A stretch of DNA of 26,225 nucleotides from Pseudomonadota bacterium (GTDB lineage: Bacteria; Desulfobacterota; Desulfovibrionia; Desulfovibrionales; Desulfovibrionaceae). Positions 23,359 through 26,225 of the stretch are shown in pieces. The position numbers were made by a program, and so were the translations under genes. The notes below the pieces were generated by a model. That model had not been told where the DNA came from. It ran no database searches and saw only the letters and a program-made list of their open reading frames with translations. Location of the stretch: contig JAEZMB010000222.1 of assembly GCA_023435825.1 (NCBI GenBank), positions 1 to 26,225 on the forward strand, given 5' to 3'. Every line of letters starts with the position of its first letter. Positions within the stretch are counted from its first letter, which is position 1.

Positions 23359-24810
23359 ATGTTGCAGTCCCTTGCCAGCCTTGACGGCCATACCCTGATC
23401 CTGTTGTGCCTGTCCCTAGGCATCGCCCTGGCCTTCGAATTCGTCAACGGTTTTCACGACACGGCCAACGCCGTGGCCACGGTGATCTACACCAAGGCGC
23501 TGCGGGCCGGAACGGCGGTGGCGCTTTCCGGCATCTGCAACTTTCTCGGCGTGCTGCTTGGCGGCATCGCCGTGGCCTATTCCATCGTCCATCTGCTGCC
23601 GGTGGACCTGCTCGTGTCGGTCAATTCCAACCTCGGGCTGGCCATGGTCTTTTCCCTGCTCGTCTCGGCCATCCTGTGGAACTTCGGCACCTGGTACCTG
23701 GGGCTGCCGGCGTCGAGCTCGCACACGCTCATCGGCGCGATCCTGGGCGTGGGGCTGGCCAACGCCGTGCGCGAAGGGCTGCCGGCCGGAGCCGGGGTCA
23801 ACTGGCACAAGGCCGTCGAAGTCGGCTTGTCGCTTTTTATCTCGCCCATCATCGGCTTTGTCCTGGCCGGCGGGCTGCTGCTTGTGCTCCAACGGCTGCT
23901 CAAAAATCCGGCCCTGCACCGGCCGCCCCAGGGCGACGCGCCGCCGCCCCCGGCCATGCGGGCGGCGCTCATTCTCTCGGGCCTGGGCGTAAGCCTGGCC
24001 CACGGCTCCAACGACGGCCAGAAGGGGGTGGGCCTTATCATGCTCATCCTCATCGGCATCCTGCCCGGGGTCTATTCCCTGGACGCCGATCTGTCGCCTC
24101 GGGAGACAGTAGCGGTGCGCCAGGCGGCGGCCCGGTTCACCGACTATTTCGACGCCCATCGGCTGGAGATCGACAAGGCCTATGCCAAGGGCGCGATCCG
24201 GGAGCTGCCCGAAAAGGCCTCGGCCGTCAGCTGCGACGTGCGCGGAGCCGTGGCCGCCTCGGAAGCCATCCAGCGCCAACTGGCCCTGTACGAGTCCATC
24301 GCCGCCATCCCGGCCGGGGAGCGCTGGGAGCTGCGCACCGAAATCCTGTGCCTGGACGACGCCGCTCGGATCATGCAGGGGCTTTCCGACAACGCCGCCG
24401 AGCGGGCCGACATCGAGCAGCTGCGCCAGACCCTGCGCCGGCCCACGGAATATGCCCCAAGCTGGGTCATCATGGCCGTGTCCCTGGCCCTGGGAATCGG
24501 CACCATGGTCGGCTGGAAGCGCATCGTGGTCACCATCGGCGAGAAGATCGGCAAGACCAGGCTCAGCTACGCCCAGGGCGCGTCGGCCCAGATCGTGGCC
24601 ATGGCCACCATCGGCCTGGCCGACGGCCTGGGGCTGCCGGTGTCCACCACCCACGTGCTGTCCTCGGGCGTGGCCGGAACCATGGCCGCCCACAAAAGCG
24701 GCTTGCAGATGCGCACCCTGCGCTCCATCGCCATGGCCTGGGTGTTCACCCTGCCGGCGGCCATGTTGCTGGGGGCCGGGTTCTTTTTTCTCTTCACCGC
24801 TTGGCTGTAG
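23359..24810 (+). CDS. pit: PiT-family inorganic phosphate permease
   Basis: Membrane transporter of 483 residues that imports phosphate, probably as a neutral metal-phosphate with H+ or Na+. Both PiT signature repeats are visible: GFHDTANAVAT at 31-41, and HGSNDGQKG at 215-223. The LPASSSHTLIG (116-126) and LPVSTTHVLSS (426-436) pair marks the inverted-repeat fold. A soluble helical segment at about 240-365 interrupts the membrane part, as in E. coli PitA. The ATG at 23359 has GGAG six bases upstream; an in-frame ATG at 23236 would add a poor, non-membrane N-terminus. Its neighbour across the divergent gap is the PhoU-fusion operon. Confidence 0.93.
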   Translation: MLQSLASLDGHTLILLCLSLGIALAFEFVNGFHDTANAVATVIYTKALRAGTAVALSGICNFLGVLLGGIAVAYSIVHLLPVDLLVSVNSNLGLAMVFSLLVSAILWNFGTWYLGLPASSSHTLIGAILGVGLANAVREGLPAGAGVNWHKAVEVGLSLFISPIIGFVLAGGLLLVLQRLLKNPALHRPPQGDAPPPPAMRAALILSGLGVSLAHGSNDGQKGVGLIMLILIGILPGVYSLDADLSPRETVAVRQAAARFTDYFDAHRLEIDKAYAKGAIRELPEKASAVSCDVRGAVAASEAIQRQLALYESIAAIPAGERWELRTEILCLDDAARIMQGLSDNAAERADIEQLRQTLRRPTEYAPSWVIMAVSLALGIGTMVGWKRIVVTIGEKIGKTRLSYAQGASAQIVAMATIGLADGLGLPVSTTHVLSSGVAGTMAAHKSGLQMRTLRSIAMAWVFTLPAAMLLGAGFFFLFTAWL

Positions 24811-24900
24811 GGCCGACGCTGTCCGGCTTCGTCCCCTTTCTGCGTTTCCTTCAGGCCGCTTGACGGTATGCACGGGGCCGGCCGGGCTTGCCCGAACTCC

Positions 24901-24937
24901 GGATTGCGCCTAGATAAGCGCCTGGCCGGCGCAATCC
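24901..24937. repeat. 10-bp inverted repeat upstream of hemW
   Basis: GGATTGCGCC and GGCGCAATCC are perfect complements separated by 17 bases, ending 22 bases before hemW. It could close the pit transcript (no T-tract) or be a leader element or operator. Confidence 0.6.
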
Positions 24938-24959
24938 CGCCGCCACCGGAAATTTCCCT

Positions 24960-26087
24960 ATGCTGCTGTATATCCACGTGCCCTTTTGCCGGAGCAAGTG
25001 CCGGTACTGCGCCTTTGTCTCGCGCCCTCTCGACATGGCCGAGGTGGAGGTCTACGCCACGGCCCTGCCGCTGGAAATCCGGCATTTCGGCAAGAAGCTC
25101 GGCCGGCCCAAGGTCGAGACCATCTATTTCGGCGGCGGCACGCCCACGCTGTTGCCGCCCTGGGCGCTGTCGCGCATCCTGCCGGAAATCACCCGCCATT
25201 TCGACGTGCACCCGGCCGTGGAATGGACGTTCGAGGGCAACCCCGACTCGGCCCTGGACCAGCAATACCTGAGCATCCTGGCCGGGGCCGGAGTCAACCG
25301 CCTGAGCCTTGGGGTGCAGAGCTTTTCCGACGCCATGCTCAAGACCCTGGGCCGGCCCCACGACGCCAGGACGGCCCAGCTGGCCTTCGAGGCGGCCCGC
25401 AAGGCGGGATTCGCCAACATCAGCCTGGACCTCATCTGGGGCCTGCCCGGCCAGCGCGAGGCCAGCTGGATGGAGGACCTCAAGGCGGCCGTGCGGCTTC
25501 GACCCGAGCATTTGTCTTGCTACGGGCTGACCCTGGAGCCGGGCACGCCCCTGGCCGCCTCGGCCGAGGCCGGCGAGCTGGAGCTGCCGCCCGACGGCGA
25601 GCAGGGCCGCATGTACGTGCACGGAGCCGAGTTTTTGGAGGAGCAGGGCTACCTGCAATACGAGATCTCGAATTACGCCCGCATGGGTTTCCAAAGCCGC
25701 CATAATTCGGGCTATTGGGAAGGCCGGGACTATCTTGGCTTGGGACCGGGGGCGGTATCCACCGTGGCCGGGGTACGCCATGAGAATCCCCGCGACGTGC
25801 GCGACTGGGCCGCCCAGGCCAAGGCCGGGCGCTGCGGCGCGGGCGGGGTGGCGCTGACGCGGGAGGAGCGCATCCGCGAACTGGTGATGCTGTCGCTGCG
25901 AACGGCCAAGGGGCTTCGGCTGGGACTGTACAAGCGGTTGACCGGAATTGATTTTCTCAAGGAAAACGAAGCGCTCATCACCGCCTTGCGGCAAAAGGAG
26001 CTGGTGCGCCTGAGCGCCGGGCATCTGCGGCTGACCAAGAACGGTTTTCTGGTCAGCAACCTCATCCTGGAGCGCCTGCGCTTCTGA
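24960..26087 (+). CDS. hemW: Radical SAM haem chaperone HemW
   Basis: Radical SAM protein of 375 residues of the HemW type, once annotated as oxygen-independent coproporphyrinogen III oxidase. The cluster motif CRSKCRYC has Cys10, Cys14 and Cys17 (CxxxCxxC), and it lacks the further Cys that follows this motif in HemN. FGGGTPTLL near 58, LSLGVQSF near 116 and the RHNSGYWEGRDYLGLGPGA segment near 248 are typical of HemW, which inserts haem into respiratory cytochromes. The C-terminal 70 residues form the usual winged-helix-like domain. The ATG at 24960 has only a weak GGA upstream, but the protein starts exactly at the conserved LYIHVPFC. It may serve the many haem proteins of this organism. 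Confidence 0.92.
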   Translation: MLLYIHVPFCRSKCRYCAFVSRPLDMAEVEVYATALPLEIRHFGKKLGRPKVETIYFGGGTPTLLPPWALSRILPEITRHFDVHPAVEWTFEGNPDSALDQQYLSILAGAGVNRLSLGVQSFSDAMLKTLGRPHDARTAQLAFEAARKAGFANISLDLIWGLPGQREASWMEDLKAAVRLRPEHLSCYGLTLEPGTPLAASAEAGELELPPDGEQGRMYVHGAEFLEEQGYLQYEISNYARMGFQSRHNSGYWEGRDYLGLGPGAVSTVAGVRHENPRDVRDWAAQAKAGRCGAGGVALTREERIRELVMLSLRTAKGLRLGLYKRLTGIDFLKENEALITALRQKELVRLSAGHLRLTKNGFLVSNLILERLRF

Positions 26088-26179
26088 CGGCGGCCCAAGT
26101 CGCGCGCCTTCCGCTTCAGTCAACCACGGTCTCCTGCCGAATTTCTTCTTGCCACCCCGCCTACCGCAACAGCAACGTT

Positions 26180-26225
26180 CCCCCCCTTTAAAACCCATTC
26201 GGGGGGTCCGGGGGCCTCAGGCCCC
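26180..26225. other. C/G-run inverted repeats at the window edge
   Basis: Seven C (26180-26186) can pair with six G (26201-26206), and GGGGCC-TCA-GGCCCC occupies 26211-26225. They lie downstream of hemW and may be terminators or part of a repeat cut by the window end. Confidence 0.35.

Noticed and set aside
23416..24873. A 485-codon minus-strand frame opposite the phosphate permease
   Set aside because: Composition is typical antisense shadow; the PiT permease on the plus strand has all signature motifs.

Overview
The window is a GC-rich chromosomal segment from a delta-proteobacterial sulfate reducer, most likely a member of Desulfovibrionaceae (Desulfovibrio/Solidesulfovibrio type). The strongest marker is a complete qrcABCD operon for the periplasmic cytochrome c3:menaquinone oxidoreductase of sulfate-reducing bacteria. 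Coding density is high and there is no sign of a phage, an insertion sequence, CRISPR or an RNA gene. The species call is inference.

Layout. 1-2060: a membrane acyltransferase (-) and a metallo-beta-lactamase-fold hydrolase (+), divergent. 2078-3830 (-): an NlpC/P60 lipoprotein overlapping an L,D-transpeptidase, a two-gene envelope operon. 4120-7174 (+): a RACo-like ferredoxin/ASKHA protein overlapping an Rsm22-like methyltransferase. 7416-9528 (+): rfbC and a manC/algA-type bifunctional enzyme for nucleotide sugars. 9572-14592 (+): promoter, structured leader, qrcABCD and a textbook terminator. 14593-15072: a long gap without a convincing gene. 15073-15696 (+): a PaiB-like protein, convergent with an MgtA-type P-type ATPase at 15818-18589 (-).

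18804-22696 (-) is the most unusual part. It is a tightly packed four-gene operon, in transcription order: a 91-residue amphi-Trp-like protein, a PhoU-aminoglycoside-phosphotransferase-like fusion, a RimK-like ATP-grasp enzyme, and an HPr-kinase-related kinase. I recall the family set amphi-Trp / ATP-grasp / HprK-related kinase B being named the 'GAK system' in protein family databases, with no known function. Divergent from it, at 23015-24810 (+), lie a 60-residue Nif11-like small protein, bracketed by two palindromes that share the same arms, and a PiT-type phosphate permease. hemW (24960-26087) ends the window.

How genes may work together: the Qrc proteins pass electrons from periplasmic cytochrome c3 to menaquinone. 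The PhoU fusion, PiT permease and MgtA transporter around the kinase/ATP-grasp operon suggest a phosphate- or Mg/ATP-linked physiology, but that link is inference from neighbourhood only.
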